Assembly (NCBI GenBank): GCA_973895155.1 | Contig: OZ316894.1 | Span: 15,190,001 to 15,254,000, forward strand | Reading direction: 5' to 3' | DNA: 64,000 nucleotides | From: Marsupella aquatica | Lineage: Eukaryota; Marchantiophyta | Part shown: positions 1-11,367 of the stretch, piece by piece | Layout of the letters: every line of letters begins with the position of its first letter | How positions within the stretch are numbered: position 1 is the first letter of the stretch | Translations under genes and position numbers: made by a program | Notes under the pieces: model-generated | The model's input: the letters and a program-made list of their open reading frames with translations, nothing else | What the model was told of the DNA's origin: nothing | The model's database searches: none

Positions 1-44
1 TTGCCGATCAAGTGAAAACACTCTCGACGACTCGTGGTATCCAT

Positions 45-235
45 GCAAAATATCATAGACCAAGCCGAAACTCTAAGCATGTGCACATGGATTCCTCTAT
101 CTCCACAAGCGTTTCACTCAATGGACAAAGGATACTAAATTATTAAGGTGACATTAAGAAGTTCTTGTACAAAATATCGCAAACCGAGCCGAGACTCAAA
201 GCATGCATGTACAAGTATTCCTTTATATCCCTCCA
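45..235. repeat. Two degenerate ~125-bp direct repeats
   Basis: A block around 45-110 is repeated around 170-235. Both contain CAAAATATC, then a run ending in GAGCCGAGACTCAAAGCATG or a close variant, then a short ATTCCTCTAT/ATTCCTTTAT stretch. No ORF runs through it. It is probably the edge of an older tandem or transposon repeat that extends to the left of the window. Confidence 0.45.
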
Positions 236-364
236 TTTGGCACTAGGGTTATTAAAAATGAAAACCACGCACAAAAACAACCTTAAAACTTAAATGAAAC
301 CGCACCAAAGCAAAACACAAATACCAAAACAAAAACACCAAAACAAAACAAAAGCGCTTACCTT

Positions 365-750
365 AACTCCTCCACTCTACCTCTCCTCCTCTCCCTCCTT
401 CCACTCTCGCTCCTCCCCCCTCCACTTTCTCTTCCACCTGAAAAATGAGAAATGATGAGTGAAGGGGGAACTCCTCCTCCTTTTATCCCCTCTCCCCCCG
501 GTCCCCACCCTCCCGACTCTTCCTCGGCTCGAACCCTAATCCTGCAGCCACCGCGACCCAGCCCCTACCCGGCCCACTCTCGAGCCGATCCCCGACCCGG
601 CCCCCTACTCAGCCCACTCCCAAGCCAAGCCCCTATCCACCTCCCACCCTGGACCCGGCCCCCTACCCGGCCCACTCCCAAGCCGAGCCCCTAGCTACCC
701 ACCTCCCACCCCGGACCCGGCCCCCTACCCAGCCCACTCCCGAGCTGAGC
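365..750. repeat. CT/GC-rich low-complexity flank, insertion target of element A
   Basis: This stretch is a pyrimidine-rich and then CCC/GGCC-rich imperfect repeat with units like GACCCGGCCCCCTACCC. It could be read as a proline-rich frame (452-694), but that follows from the repeat composition and I do not call a gene. The same kind of sequence resumes at 11498-11640 on the far side of element A, which supports the view that element A was inserted into a single block. Confidence 0.6.
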
Positions 751-785
751 AAGGAATTTTACGGTGCGAGCAAACATGAGTTTTT

Positions 786-808
786 GCTAGCGAGGCAGCA
801 TTGTTAGC
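786..808. repeat. Type-1 half-site pair at the left end of element A
   Basis: GCTAGCGA is followed, after a longer spacer, by GTTAGC, 22 bp inside the left terminal repeat. It is a loose version of the palindrome found in the introns of this element, and mirrors the half-sites at 11368-11395 near the right end. Confidence 0.5.
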
Positions 809-2104
809 AAGGCACATTTTATGGTCGAATTCACAACACATTACTGGAAAAAATGACCAAATTTCATTGTTTTCCCTCTCTCAAAGTAATGAAAGTGTTA
901 TAACTACGGAAATTCATGCATGATTGTCATATGCTTTCCATACTTGACTCTGTGCACAACGATATTGGTAAACAATAACCGAATAGTAGGCACTTTCATG
1001 AGAACATGGTCATTCTTTATACATTGAAAGTATGGATATCCAAAAACCGGCACACAGAAAAAACTATAAGAGTCGATGGTAAGCAGTACAGCCAGTTTAA
1101 CACTGAAGCTATTGCATTAGTCATAAACCTCATCTTCTGAATCATCAGATATTGAACTTCTATTGGGATCGCTACTGGTCTCCCTCTCAGTAGACTCGGC
1201 AGACTCATCTAAATACTGGCTAACTATCCCCACTTCATTGTCAATAAACCTTGAACAATCCAGATATCTACGAGCTCCTCTGATTGAGCGAAGCCCTTTC
1301 GCCTCCCAGGTCAAGACCACAGGAGCGTCATCAACCTCCTTCGTCGACTTCTCAGCATAGCACGGAAGAGTGAAAGGCTTCTCTGGAGTAACCACGATGG
1401 ATTCCTCCACTTCCTTTCGAAGATAAAATCTCTCCTCAGAAAACCAATCCACCCTCCTATCACTGAAGCAACCACCGGCATCAGTTGAGGAAGAGCAACA
1501 AAATGAATAAAACAAAAGAAACCAAATTGGGAGTCCGACACCAGAAGAGGCCAAGTACTTTACTCGAGGTCGAATTTGTCTTTCTCGCTTGAAGGTCCAG
1601 CCTGTTCATCTCCTGGTATCGTGAACTCATCATCAGACCCAGCATCCTGATTACCCTTCTTTTCCTGATCTTTAATCATCTTGGACTTGCTAGAGTTCCA
1701 GAACGCTTGTTAAACCTTTCTGAGCACAGGAATGGAGAATGTCCCTGTCCTCAACACCAACAACGAACCGACCGGAGTATTCCCCTGCGGAAAATGAGCT
1801 TCCATCGCACATAGTCCAGTCAAGGACGATATCTCTCGGCTTCATGAGAAACTCCATTACGGCTTGCATGAAGCCAATTGATAGCCTTTTTGATCCAGCA
1901 ACGGCCGCTGTTGGACAGGGGACAATCTTTGGGTAATAGACGCTCAACATTGATTTATGCCTGGCATCTTCCAAAGAAGTCAAAGGAACATAAGCAGGGT
2001 CTTTGGGAATTTTTGCATTAAATTCCACTCAACAAAAGACGTATAGAATGAGAGTGCACACTTGAAGGAAGAATGACATTCTATTAGAAAAGCCTGGAAA
2101 CTTT

Positions 2105-2192
2105 GTTAGCGAGATTGCTAGCAAAAATTCAAAGATGGAAATGAACCTTTCAAAGTGAAAATGACAAGATGTTTGTTAGCAACATCGCTAGC
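2105..2192. repeat. Two type-1 palindromes in a ParB-methylase intron
   Basis: GTTAGCGAGATTGCTAGC (2105-2122) and GTTAGCAACATCGCTAGC (2175-2192) lie 52 bp apart in the non-coding gap between the methylase exons ending near 2228 and starting near 2030. A donor-like GAG|GTACAT sits at about 2228. Both are 18-bp imperfect palindromes of the element-A family. They may be binding sites or intronic hairpins. Confidence 0.7.
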
Positions 2193-4379
2193 ATAAACCG
2201 CATCAAAAATATCTATATAATATGTACCTCAATATCCATATCGGCTCTCCATAAAGGAGTGGATAATAAAATTGTATATTGTTGTACGTGTTTGAATTTG
2301 TTTTTTTGCTCCACCACAGTAAATATTTGCCGCATGTGATTGAAATCCAAGCTATGAAACACAGCCACATATCCTTTGTTCGAAAGCATGGGTCTCATGA
2401 CTCCAAAAAAGTAATAAGGAAGCTTCTCGCTCCACACATTCCAGGACGGGACCTCTTTGTCTGTAATGCATGTTCTATGCCCTGTTGGAAGAGAAATGAA
2501 TCCCAAATGTGCTCCAATCCCAGCATATGGCTTGCCGTTAATGATGACAAGGTTTGGGCATTCGACGCTCTTGGACATCCCAGCAATCCATCGATCTCCA
2601 TCTCCCATCCAAGATGGCCTTACTTTCTTTACGGTGATAGAATTTGCAGTGTCGGTTAAATTACTGCGAGCAAGGAAATGTCTCTGGCCATCCATCTTCA
2701 ACCCACACATCCGAGCGACGCCTGAGCAACTGAAACTTCATCATCGTCCAAATCCGATAGAATCTGGACATTCCTCTTTCGTTTCAGAAGCTTTATACTT
2801 CCCAAATCCACTGCGCTCTTTGTTGTTACTTCAACATCTGGGGACTGAGGTTCCTCTCCATCATCTGCCCCGCTCTTCAAACTCTCAGAAGCAGTACCCT
2901 TCCTCCTCTCTGTCAAAAAATAGCTATTAAAATCTGTCTCTTCAGAAACACATAAGATCGTGAAAAGAAAATGAAACAAAACATTAACACACTTACTTGG
3001 CTTTCCCGATATTTGGGACCCATCTTTGGATGTGTCTTTCACTGCACCTTTCCTTGGCTTCCTAGACCGACTCCTATCCACTATTGCAGCTACACCAAGA
3101 CAAGCCTTTTCCATAGCCTCGCAACCACCAACTTCAGCGTCAGTGGGTGCCAATTTGGACTCCAAGATGTAAGACTCCGGAAGGAATCCACGATTGATCA
3201 TATGAAGAGCGGCTTTCTCTGCAGTGTCAAAGGTGACAGACCACTTGTCTGAGTCCAAATACCATGGACAGTGAAGAATCTCCCACTCGCTCAATCTCCT
3301 CAAAGCCTCACATCCCTCACAAGGAAACATAGAATAATCCCCAAATTTGTCACCTGTAGGATCCTCTTTAACTCCTGCAATCCATGGGGAGAAGCAAGCT
3401 GGGTAGGACCACCAGTAGAATTTGTTTGCTACTTCTCTGTCTACAAAAAATTGATATGTGTATCTCTTTGCTCTCCTTTGGAACAATGCAATCTCGAACT
3501 TCTCTCATGTCTTGGGAGGCCAAATCTGCTTGAAGAAACGAGTCTTCACACGAGTCTGGAAATCCTCAAAATCCTCCTCAATGTCAAGGATGAGCGAAGC
3601 TTTGGTCTTTTCTGAAGAACTAAGGATCTGGGACTCTGGGACAGTAGGCATAACCTCAGACACAATTTCAGACATGAGGGAAGACGCAATTGACTCGACT
3701 TGCTCCCACACTGCCCAACGGTGAAGCCAAAGCTTCGTTTCACTATCTGAAAATTGACCAAGATGAAAGAACTTCTTTCGAAGCTCTGGACATACGACAC
3801 TGCGCTTCCAGGAGTGTACATCGGAGTTCTGGGGATAAGGACATCATCCCTGTGAACAATCGAGCTCGATGAAGACCACAAGAAACATTTCCTCATCCTT
3901 TGTCATCAGTTCTCTGGGCCTCCTTTCTCTCATTCTCGTAGTAGTTATGCATTTCTACACATTTCTTGAAAAAGTCTCCAAATTCTGGATTCAATAATGG
4001 ACCGATCTTAGGAACTTTCACATTCCAATCAGCCAATTGCTCCTTCATCATCTCCCGCATTGCTAAGTCTTGTGAGGCCTTCGACAGGGGCTCCCCTTGA
4101 GCTTCCTTCAAAGCAAACTTTTTCTTGAGGTCTTTCGTCTGAGATGCAATGTTAGCAGCGGATAAAATATAAGTGCAGGCATCTAGCGTCATGTTCTTGG
4201 AATACCAAGCTGCCTTCCGCACATTTGCCATCTTTTGCTGGAAAAGTTTATAATTCTCAGCATCGATGATATCCTTGTAAACTGACAAGTCATTGTTCAG
4301 AATCTTCTGGACCCGTTTGGCCTCCAAAACCCAGGAGTTTTCAACGTGACATTGTGTCAACCTGCCAGAGAATTTTCAT

Positions 4380-4397
4380 GTTAGCGAGATCGCTAGC
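4380..4397. repeat. Type-1 palindrome inside the first ParB-methylase intron
   Basis: GTTAGCGAGATCGCTAGC fills the middle of the 93-bp intron 4362-4454. The inner 16 bases form a perfect inverted repeat (TTAGCGA versus TCGCTAG apart from one base). Its position in a minimal intron argues against chance and against a coding role. Confidence 0.75.
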
Positions 4398-5020
4398 AGG
4401 AAGTGATTAACTGAAACACAAATTTTAGGAAAATGTTATACTTAGAAATTGCACCTGTTCAATGCATGCATTGCCAACTCGATCTGAACAAATGAGTTTT
4501 TATCACCCTTAAAAATCTTGCAAACAACTCGTGGATGGTACTTAATATCTTTCGGATGCTCTTCTGCAAGTTGAGTCCAAGAATACAGTCGATGGTTTCC
4601 ATCGAAAACAAAGAACATCTTGTCTTTGAGGACGTGGAAAGATACATGGGAATCACATTCGCGTTTGAACTCCTTGTTTTGCAGCACCCAAATGTCATCC
4701 CAAGTTTCGCGGATCGCATCAGTACACAATTGGAGCTCTCCATCCTCGTTGGTCATCTGTACGTAAAATCGAGGCGCATCTTCAATGTAACCCTGGGTCC
4801 TGAACTCGGACTTCAGTGTGTCTATCGCAGTTGAATCCTTTTGCAGAGATCGAACAATTTGCATGTTCCTCATCCTGCAGAGAGGAATTTGAGGGGGAGC
4901 AAGAGAAAAACCAAACTCATTCACTCCGAAAGAGTAAAGATGATGGTTTATGACAACAGTATAAGGTTCCGAAGCGCTTGGATCAAACACCGATGCCACA
5001 ACATCTACTGTTGTCACCAT

Positions 5021-5731
5021 CTTGGGTCGTCTTGGAGTCTTCAATCCCGATACTAGCACCTTCTTGTTTGCTGTAGACCTTGTTTCTCTTCTAGTCGACT
5101 CCCTAACTGGAACGATCCTCTGGAAGAAATACTCTCTAGAGACAACGACGACTCCATGAAATAAAACCCTTCGCCAAAGAGTGTACTTTGCTGAAGAGTG
5201 TTCCTGTACAGAGGATGCAACCCCAACACGAGTGACAAACGTCAACAACAATCAGTATCGGATAGCCGTACAGACTGTTACAAAGACCAGTTGAAGTCCT
5301 AAAGAGGTGTAGTCGTGAATACAGAAGACGATATCAAGTCCGAAGAAGGAATAACAGAAATCTCCTGGCGAAATGTTGTACTTTTGGGAAAATGCGAAGA
5401 ACAACTCTCACGGTCGGGAGTGTAATCCATACAAAACAGGAGAGGCGTCGGTCGTAGTTTGTACCATTGACATTTTGGTGCCGTTGACTATTCTCAACGG
5501 AATCCCAACAGTAAAATTGGAGACCGTTGAAATTACTTTTTGGCTAGCAAGATTGTTGGCCTGAAATCCATAGTCTATATCTACATAAAATCTAGTATAA
5601 TCTTTATAAATATATCCATAAAGCGTGTCGTTATATGCTAGCAATCTCGCTAGCATGAGGACTCCGACGATGCAAGTAGTAAAAGACAAAACAATGGTCA
5701 CATCAACGGAAACTCTTTGACAATTTGGTCG
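5021..5731. promoter_or_regulatory. Shared divergent promoter region with two type-1 palindromes
   Basis: The ParB-methylase gene runs left from 5020 and the transposase runs right from about 5732, so this interval should hold both promoters. It contains GCTAGCAAGATTGTTGGC (5543-5560) and GCTAGCAATCTCGCTAGC (5637-5654). AT-rich TATA-like strings occur near 5575-5635 (TATATCTACATAAAA, TATAAATATATCC), but I cannot assign a start site. Palindromes between two divergent genes would suit an autoregulatory or anti-silencing role. An open frame on the minus strand here is probably accidental. Confidence 0.5.
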
Positions 5732-8700
5732 ATGTGTTGTTTCCGTTGGGATGAAATGAGATTAAACCTTCATCATAAGGGTCATGTCGACGATCCTAAG
5801 CATAGTCATCTTCTTTTGTTGTCATTTAAAATTTTGTCTGGGATGATTGAGATGTCTTCCAAAGTCATTTTGCAGCGTAGAATGACGGGAGATGTAGTTG
5901 TGCTTCCTAGCACACCAGGTTCATCGGAGGTGACAGTGATAGAGTCATTCCTTACAACTCGGTTTGGGCTTCTAGATGGTGATATCATCTGCAAGTTGTT
6001 TGAGTTGTATTGTCAAAATGGAACACGTAGTCACGAGTTGAGAGAAGAGAGTAGTACTTCCAACAGGGTTTGGACATTGAAGGTTGGATCTCATGTAGAG
6101 GTTGTGTCGAGTAAAGATGACATTCCTGAAATCATTCTGGACCATGTGGATTCTCCTCCTGAAGAAGAGACTACTCGTGTGATCGATCTGGAAACGCCTA
6201 CAAAAGAAATGGCCCCAGATATCATTGAAATATCTCCCGATAGTCTAAGGCAGGACACATCTTGTGGGTCAGCCAAGTCAGGAGGTGGTTCAGAACCCGG
6301 AGGATTGGTCAAGAAAATGGATGTGCTTACCATGCCAATAGTGTATTGGAGTGCTTATGACGCTTTCCTCAATATAAGTGGCGCAAATGAACTTGCACAA
6401 TTTTGAAGAGGGAATTAGTGGAAGGAGTGCCAGGTTCCTAGTCTGCCATCGACATACAATGGTAACGTTGTTTTTGAACTTCCTCCCATCGAAGGGTCTG
6501 GATGCGGAGGAGGTCTTCAAGATATGGATCGAGAGAACGACGGCTATCCATGGACTCAACTTGTCACTACGTCTGCAAACCTGAAGCCAAGGTTCCATTG
6601 GTCTGTCTCGAAAGTCTGATGTGCTGGAATACTTGAATGCCAGAATTTGGGATGTCGGAAGTTCAAGCATACGAATGAGAAAAATGCTTGCTCGTTTAGA
6701 GGGAAAGGGTTACTGACTGACATCTTCCGTCTTTGGGAGCACGTGAGTGAGGGTGGCATAGTTTGTGGATTCTGTGAAGAGCGGCCGCTTTGTATTCAAA
6801 ATTTCCCGGCAAAACTTTTGTACGTGTACCCTAAGCCAGGTTTGGAGAGTCACATTTCAATGCATATGTCCAGGTTGGCTGTGCATATGGGATTCCATGA
6901 CCATTCGGTTTGGAAGGGGAAACCTTGTTCAGCGAGAAAGACTGCGGAAGATGTCGTTTTAGGGGTCCATAGATTGAATCCAGTATCAACTCCAGCACGT
7001 GTGAGAAACCAGTCGATTGGCAGCCTTGTCTCACTTTTGCATCCGGAATCATCATCTCAGTTGTCAAGAGAAGAACAGATGGAAATCTGGAGTTCCATAG
7101 GTGTGGTTTCCACTGCTCCCAAGTTCCAAGCTATACTTCGGAGTATCAAGATGGATAATCCCAAAAAAAGAGAACTTGATGCCCTTCGTGAAATGCAGTC
7201 AAGGAATAATTTCCCTTTTGTGCAAAGGTACCTTTTTCCTGGTCAAGGGAATAAGAATGATCGAGCGCATGTATTCCAAATGAGTACAAACGGACCTGGA
7301 TCTGGTGTGGACATTTTGAGGAGCATGGAGTTTGGAGGAGTTTTGGAAGGTGCTTGGGTCAGTTTTGACGTGATGCATCGCATCACTACTGGATGGTTGA
7401 CATTCAGTGCACATGTTTATGACCACAATTACCGGGCTCTGTGTACAATTTTTACTTGTAAGTTGAGAGCCGAAGATACTGAGTCCCTTGAAACTGCGTG
7501 GCGATTGATGGTAGATGTGGCATCGGAGAATGGAGTGCATAATCCTGTTATTGGAGGATTCATAGCTGACAATGCAGAGGCTGGTTGGATTGCTGTACGA
7601 CAAGTTTTTTTGGTGGTGTTCAAAATCCTATGAAAGAGCACAACGATGCTTTCCATTTTTCTCAGTCCCTGAGGAGACACACATTGGATGGCATCAAGGA
7701 GGGGTGTCATGTAGAGCATTATAAGATGTGGGAGAAGTTAAGGATTGCCCCAACTTACGTCAAAGGGTATAGAATTGCAGACGACATTCAGAAATGGTGG
7801 AAAGAAGGGAATTGTCATCCTTCAAAGCTCAAATCCCTTCAAGGTTGGATTTCATGGTGGGTTGTGCGATGGAGACAATGGGGGAATTTTATTCGAGTGG
7901 TAAGTTTTATCCATCATTTATGATCCATTTAAGCCAGCGAGATTGCTAGCCTAAATATCGTTGTTTTAACCCTGGCTAGTCTGTAACTAGTGTGCTTTCT
8001 ACTAGCAAGGTTGCTAGCCTGAATACCACTAACATTGATTCTATGGCAGACACAAACTGCAAAAGAGTTTGCCTTGATGCCAAACTGCGCGGGGTCTGAA
8101 TCTTCTCATGCTTCAATGCGATCGTGCCAACCGAAGAAGAGAATTGGTTTGATGGAAGCATGTGAAGTTGATCAGAATAGAGCAGTTGGACAGATTGCTC
8201 CGTTCACTGCGTATATGGAAGGATGTCATCGTGGTAATGGTCCTACAATATTTGAGCTGGCCTATCGCAATGCAGATACTACGGGATCGTTGGATGCCTA
8301 CGAGAAGGCCATCCAATCTACTATTTGAATCCTTTGGAAAGTATGAGTTCTATAGAATAGAGCCTTTACATGGGGATATTTGGACAATGTCAGGAAAACA
8401 GAAGGGTAATGCTTCCGCGTCTATTCATGAGAATGATTCTCATCGACATGATAAAATATTGCGTACAATGACTCTCCGTCAAGCTTGAAAAGAAGGAATC
8501 TGTACGCTGAATTCAGTAGTTTCAGAACTGGTTCTGACCTTGGGGGACCGTCATGTATTCCTCATAATGAAAACAGTCCCACCCGCCAGACATATGCTCT
8601 CCCTCGTGAAGTTATCAATATCTCAGATGATGGTGAAGAACAAAGCCTTGGAACAGATGTAGAAGGAACACCGATTACAAATGATCTTGGAGAAATACCA

Positions 8701-9535
8701 TCTCCTCAAAATAGTCAGGATCGGATTTGGGATGCCCCCCGAAAGATCCCTTTCATTGAAGAGGTTGATGTTTTGTATGGGACCTGGCATTTGAGACAAA
8801 GTGGGAAAGGGAGTGGACCCGTGTGCAACGGACTAGTGGATCGGAGTGTCTTTGGTAGAGAAGAATGCCGTAATCTGATCAAGGAAACTGGATATAAGGC
8901 GTTCCGGACTGGAGTTGTTGGTGTGGCCATTCACGGATTGAGGTTGTCCTCCCCACATCGTCAGCTTCTGTACTTCTGTCCGAATAATAAGTGCCATAAA
9001 ACAGGTGGAAGAAGGACTCTTGCCCAACTTTCGCAACCACCTGAGGCACTGCAAGTCCAACAAGGAACTAGGCTGACCCCTGAAGAGATTGATTTTCTCC
9101 TTCAAAATGGCTTTCAAATCAGAGGGTTATCATACTCTGATGCGACGCCAATCAGGTCATTCTCTCCTGCAAGTCGTCTTGACCTCTGAATTGATGTGAA
9201 CGCCTTCCCCGAAAGGGTTGACATTGCTTATCCAAATTGTTGATTGAAGACTCGAAATGGGAAAGGCGTTCAACAACGTTTCTAGAACACCCCTGAGCTT
9301 CTCAAACGCATTTGATCTGCAACTGTCGAACAAATGAGAGTCATTGGAAGTGACAAGATTTGCACAGGAAACGGATGGGGATGGCAATATTTCATCGCTA
9401 CTCACGAGAGTGACTCTAGAATTGCACACAACTACTGGATTCAAGTGTGCTGCTTCCCTTGTTGCTCTTGTGATGACTTCTACAAGAGGCACACGCAAGG
9501 AAGACCCTACATGTCTTGTAAACATCTCTTAATCT
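5732..9535 (+). pseudogene. MULE-like DDE transposase with SWIM zinc finger, decayed
   Basis: One frame from 5732 to 7633 is interrupted by stops at 6404 (TGA), 6416 (TAG) and 6617 (TGA). The N-terminal part has a zinc-binding-like segment CAGILECQNLGC..FKH (about 6620-6665), typical of MULE-type WRKY/GCM1-like fingers. The DDE core follows: SFDVMHRIT with D at 7367, FIADNAEAGW with D at 7568, then EHNDAFHFSQSLRRH. A one-base slip in a T-run near 7604-7611 shifts the frame. An intron at 7899-8047 (GTAAGT...GGCAG, phase 0) joins to TQTAKEFALMPN and itself holds two palindromes. After further frame changes (about 8320-8485) comes a linker with YFCPNNKCHKTGG (8485-9189), and the last segment ends in CSCDDF...SCKHLL (9460-9530), a SWIM finger (CxCx(n)CxH). 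DDE plus SWIM is the MURA/MULE layout. Several lesions mean it is not functional as read. Confidence 0.65.
7933..8018. repeat. Two type-1 palindromes inside the transposase intron
   Basis: GCCAGCGAGATTGCTAGC (7933-7950) and ACTAGCAAGGTTGCTAGC (8001-8018) lie 50 bp apart in the 149-bp intron 7899-8047. The spacing is close to that of the pair in the ParB-methylase intron (2122 to 2175). This shows the motif is a property of the element and not of one gene. Confidence 0.7.
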
Positions 9536-9729
9536 AGAGAGAGACAATCTTGTGAAACAGCCAATTCTGACTGTTGGTGAACTGAGGAGTTTGATTCCGT
9601 TACACAGTAGTTGAGTCCATCTCTTTTATCCGTTAAGGTGGACGTTTAAGAGTACCTGTTTTTGTCGCATTCCAGGTTTCAAAACCTGAACAATGGATAC
9701 TTTCCGAGTAATAAGAATGTTGATGGTAT

Positions 9730-9936
9730 GTTAGCGAGGATCTTCTGCATATTAAGTGTGGGTCCTAAATGTTGCCTATTTTAACTAGCGATGTCGCTAA
9801 CAATTAACAACACATACAAAGATGTAATTCAACCGAACTTCTGTGAAAGTTTAACATACATGGAGTGATTGCATGCCATCCACAACAAAAATCACTCAAG
9901 TACCGGTAGGCAATATTTACTAGCGATCTCGCTAGC
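9730..9936. repeat. Type-1 palindromes downstream of the transposase
   Basis: A half-site GTTAGCGAGGA starts at 9730. Two full sites follow: ACTAGCGATGTCGCTAAC (9784-9801) and ACTAGCGATCTCGCTAGC (9919-9936). The last is the best match to the consensus, with 8-bp arms CTAGCGA/TCGCTAG around a 2-bp centre. They occupy the non-coding gap between the transposase and the acidic-protein gene (9536-10130), in which I see no other feature. Confidence 0.72.
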
Positions 9937-10130
9937 AAGGTATGCACTCATGAAATTGAAAAAACTTTCGAAGCTTTATTCAGATATGTGTCCAATCTTT
10001 ATCAAAACATCTGTAACTGACAAAATGTTCGTGTCCTACCGATCATTTCATTGTAAGGTCACGGACTTGACAGAGATTAACTTTAAAACTATGGGGGTTC
10101 GCAACGCGGAGTGTTTGTCTAGGGTACTAT

Positions 10131-10565
10131 TCATGGAGATGCTGCCTTGTAGGCGTCTGAATCTGTGTCCAAATCCGTATCATAATCGGACGAAGCTAGG
10201 ATGTCGGATGTCCAGTAGTTGTGTATGTCGATGTCCCTCCAGTAAGACTCCTCCTCCTCTCTCTTCCGCTTCTTTGAAACTCCCTTAGAAACGGATACGT
10301 TTGTGCAAGAAGACATCGGTGGTCTGGAAACAATGCTTGAGCTTGAAGTTGTTTCCTTCGGCGGTGCAGGTCGCTGAGTTGAAGCACAGACAACAAGCGG
10401 TACCCGACTGGATGCTGATCCAGTCTTGAGCGGAGGGGGTACACTCTTCCTTGCCGGAGGAGAGCTTGGTGGCGAGTCCAATGGGCCGTCAGTTTTGGCG
10501 TTGTATCGGCGGACCTCCACAACCCATTTGGCTTTTGGAGCGGAAGAGTCATCGTTCTTTGCCAT
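10131..10565 (-). CDS. Small acidic, disordered nuclear-type protein of element A
   Basis: This 144-residue frame starts at an ATG (MAKNDDSSAPKAKWVVEVRRY) and is intact. After a short ordered N-terminus, it is Pro/Ser/Thr-rich. It has a bipartite-looking basic motif SKKRKREEEE at about residues 100-110, which would suit nuclear import, and ends in an acidic Asp-rich tail (SDYDTDLDTDSDAY). I recognise no family. It lies inside element A, convergent with the transposase. Being open while its neighbours are broken may be chance for its length. It could be an accessory transposition protein or the last exon of a longer gene. Confidence 0.45.
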   Translation of the reverse strand: MAKNDDSSAPKAKWVVEVRRYNAKTDGPLDSPPSSPPARKSVPPPLKTGSASSRVPLVVCASTQRPAPPKETTSSSSIVSRPPMSSCTNVSVSKGVSKKRKREEEESYWRDIDIHNYWTSDILASSDYDTDLDTDSDAYKAASP

Positions 10566-11367
10566 TTCTGTCTATAACAAACGCTGCTATGTATCATATT
10601 ACTTTCTCAACATGTGTTTACCAAATAGAAATAGTCACCTTCAAAACATCCAAGCTCATCGAGTCAAAACGCGCAAAACTACGAGAAGGAAAATAGAACT
10701 GGGAAAACCAGACTTTCTCATTAACAATAACGCTACTTGCTGTGAAGAGGTCTCCAGGTATCGAACTTACCTCTCCTTGTGTGACAAAAACTTTGCGATA
10801 ATGCGACACACTCGAGAACACCAGATCCCCTCCTCGCCCGTGGATATGACAACACAAGCTCGATTGAAGTTACTCTGCGATGCGAAGACGATCGCGAAAG
10901 AGTGAGGAGACGATGAAAGTCAGATAATGAGAACACTGTTAGGGAACACTGTTAGGAATGGAGATGAGTTGAAAGGTCCGAATGACATATAGTGCATTTC
11001 GGGAGCCTCGGATCCTCTGAAACGGTTTCGAGTTTCACGCTTCACTCATGAGGAAGGGGACATTGGATTCTGTCGTGATATGATCCGGTGTAGTGCTGTT
11101 GCTGCAACCGTTAACACCCGTGCTTTCTAATGAGTGCTTTTCGTGTGGGTCATGACCGCACGAAGTATTTCGTGCGAGAATGATGGGCAGAGTTATGGCT
11201 AGCGACTTCGCTGGCCTGATGTACGTTGGAATTATATATTGAATTATGGTGCCATCGATGACCGTTCGTGTCAGGGGAATACGTAATATGTACCAATCCA
11301 TGGTCGGGATCGCTTTTAAAACCCAACGGGAGTGAAATAAATAGGTGGAATAGAAGGTTCCTTTTAG
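10566..11367. other. Element A right-hand non-coding region
   Basis: No convincing gene. A type-1 palindrome GCTAGCGACTTCGCTGGC lies at 11208-11225. Short minus-strand frames here look accidental. The region probably holds the upstream region of the acidic-protein gene. Confidence 0.4.

Larger units (their letters stand above)
1117..5020 (-). pseudogene. ParB-domain / beta-class DNA methyltransferase-like protein, copy A
   Basis: I infer a DNA-binding methylase or derivative. Exon 1 (5020-4455) encodes a ParB-like module: IPLCRMRNMQIVRSL, then FVFDGNHRLYSWTQL, matching the DGxHRL core of ParB/Srx-fold proteins. A 93-bp intron (4454-4362, GTGCAA...TGGCAG) joins phase-2 ends exactly. Exon 2 (4361-3893) is helical and charged. 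A middle region (3711-2698) has YWWSYPACFSPW. The C-terminal half resembles a permuted beta-class methylase: NLVIINGKPY (motif IV position, DPPY lost), a strand/helix block with VMRPMLSNKGYVAVFHS, then at 1690-2028 a motif-I-like segment RDIVLDWTMCDGSSF...GRFVVGVE. An acidic tail follows, and a further exon (about 1465-1117) contains TPEKPFTLPCYAEK. Damage: an in-frame TGA at about 3487 and frame changes near 3890, 2700 and 1715. The start ATG at 5020 is the first plausible in-frame one. ParB call about 0.75, methylase call about 0.6. Confidence 0.66.

Noticed and set aside
452-694. Proline-rich 80-residue frame
   Set aside because: It follows from a GC-rich tandem repeat; the same repeat gives Gly/Arg-rich frames on the other strand at 11389-11640. 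No start context or domain supports a gene.
1690-2028. Bacterial contamination as source of the methylase
   Set aside because: The gene contains spliceable introns, exists in several diverged copies interrupted by plant-type transposons, and lies in a transposon with 9-bp duplications.
5408-5701. 97-residue minus-strand frame with a hydrophobic start
   Set aside because: It lies in the divergent promoter and translates two palindromes; no family and no continuity with the ParB exon.
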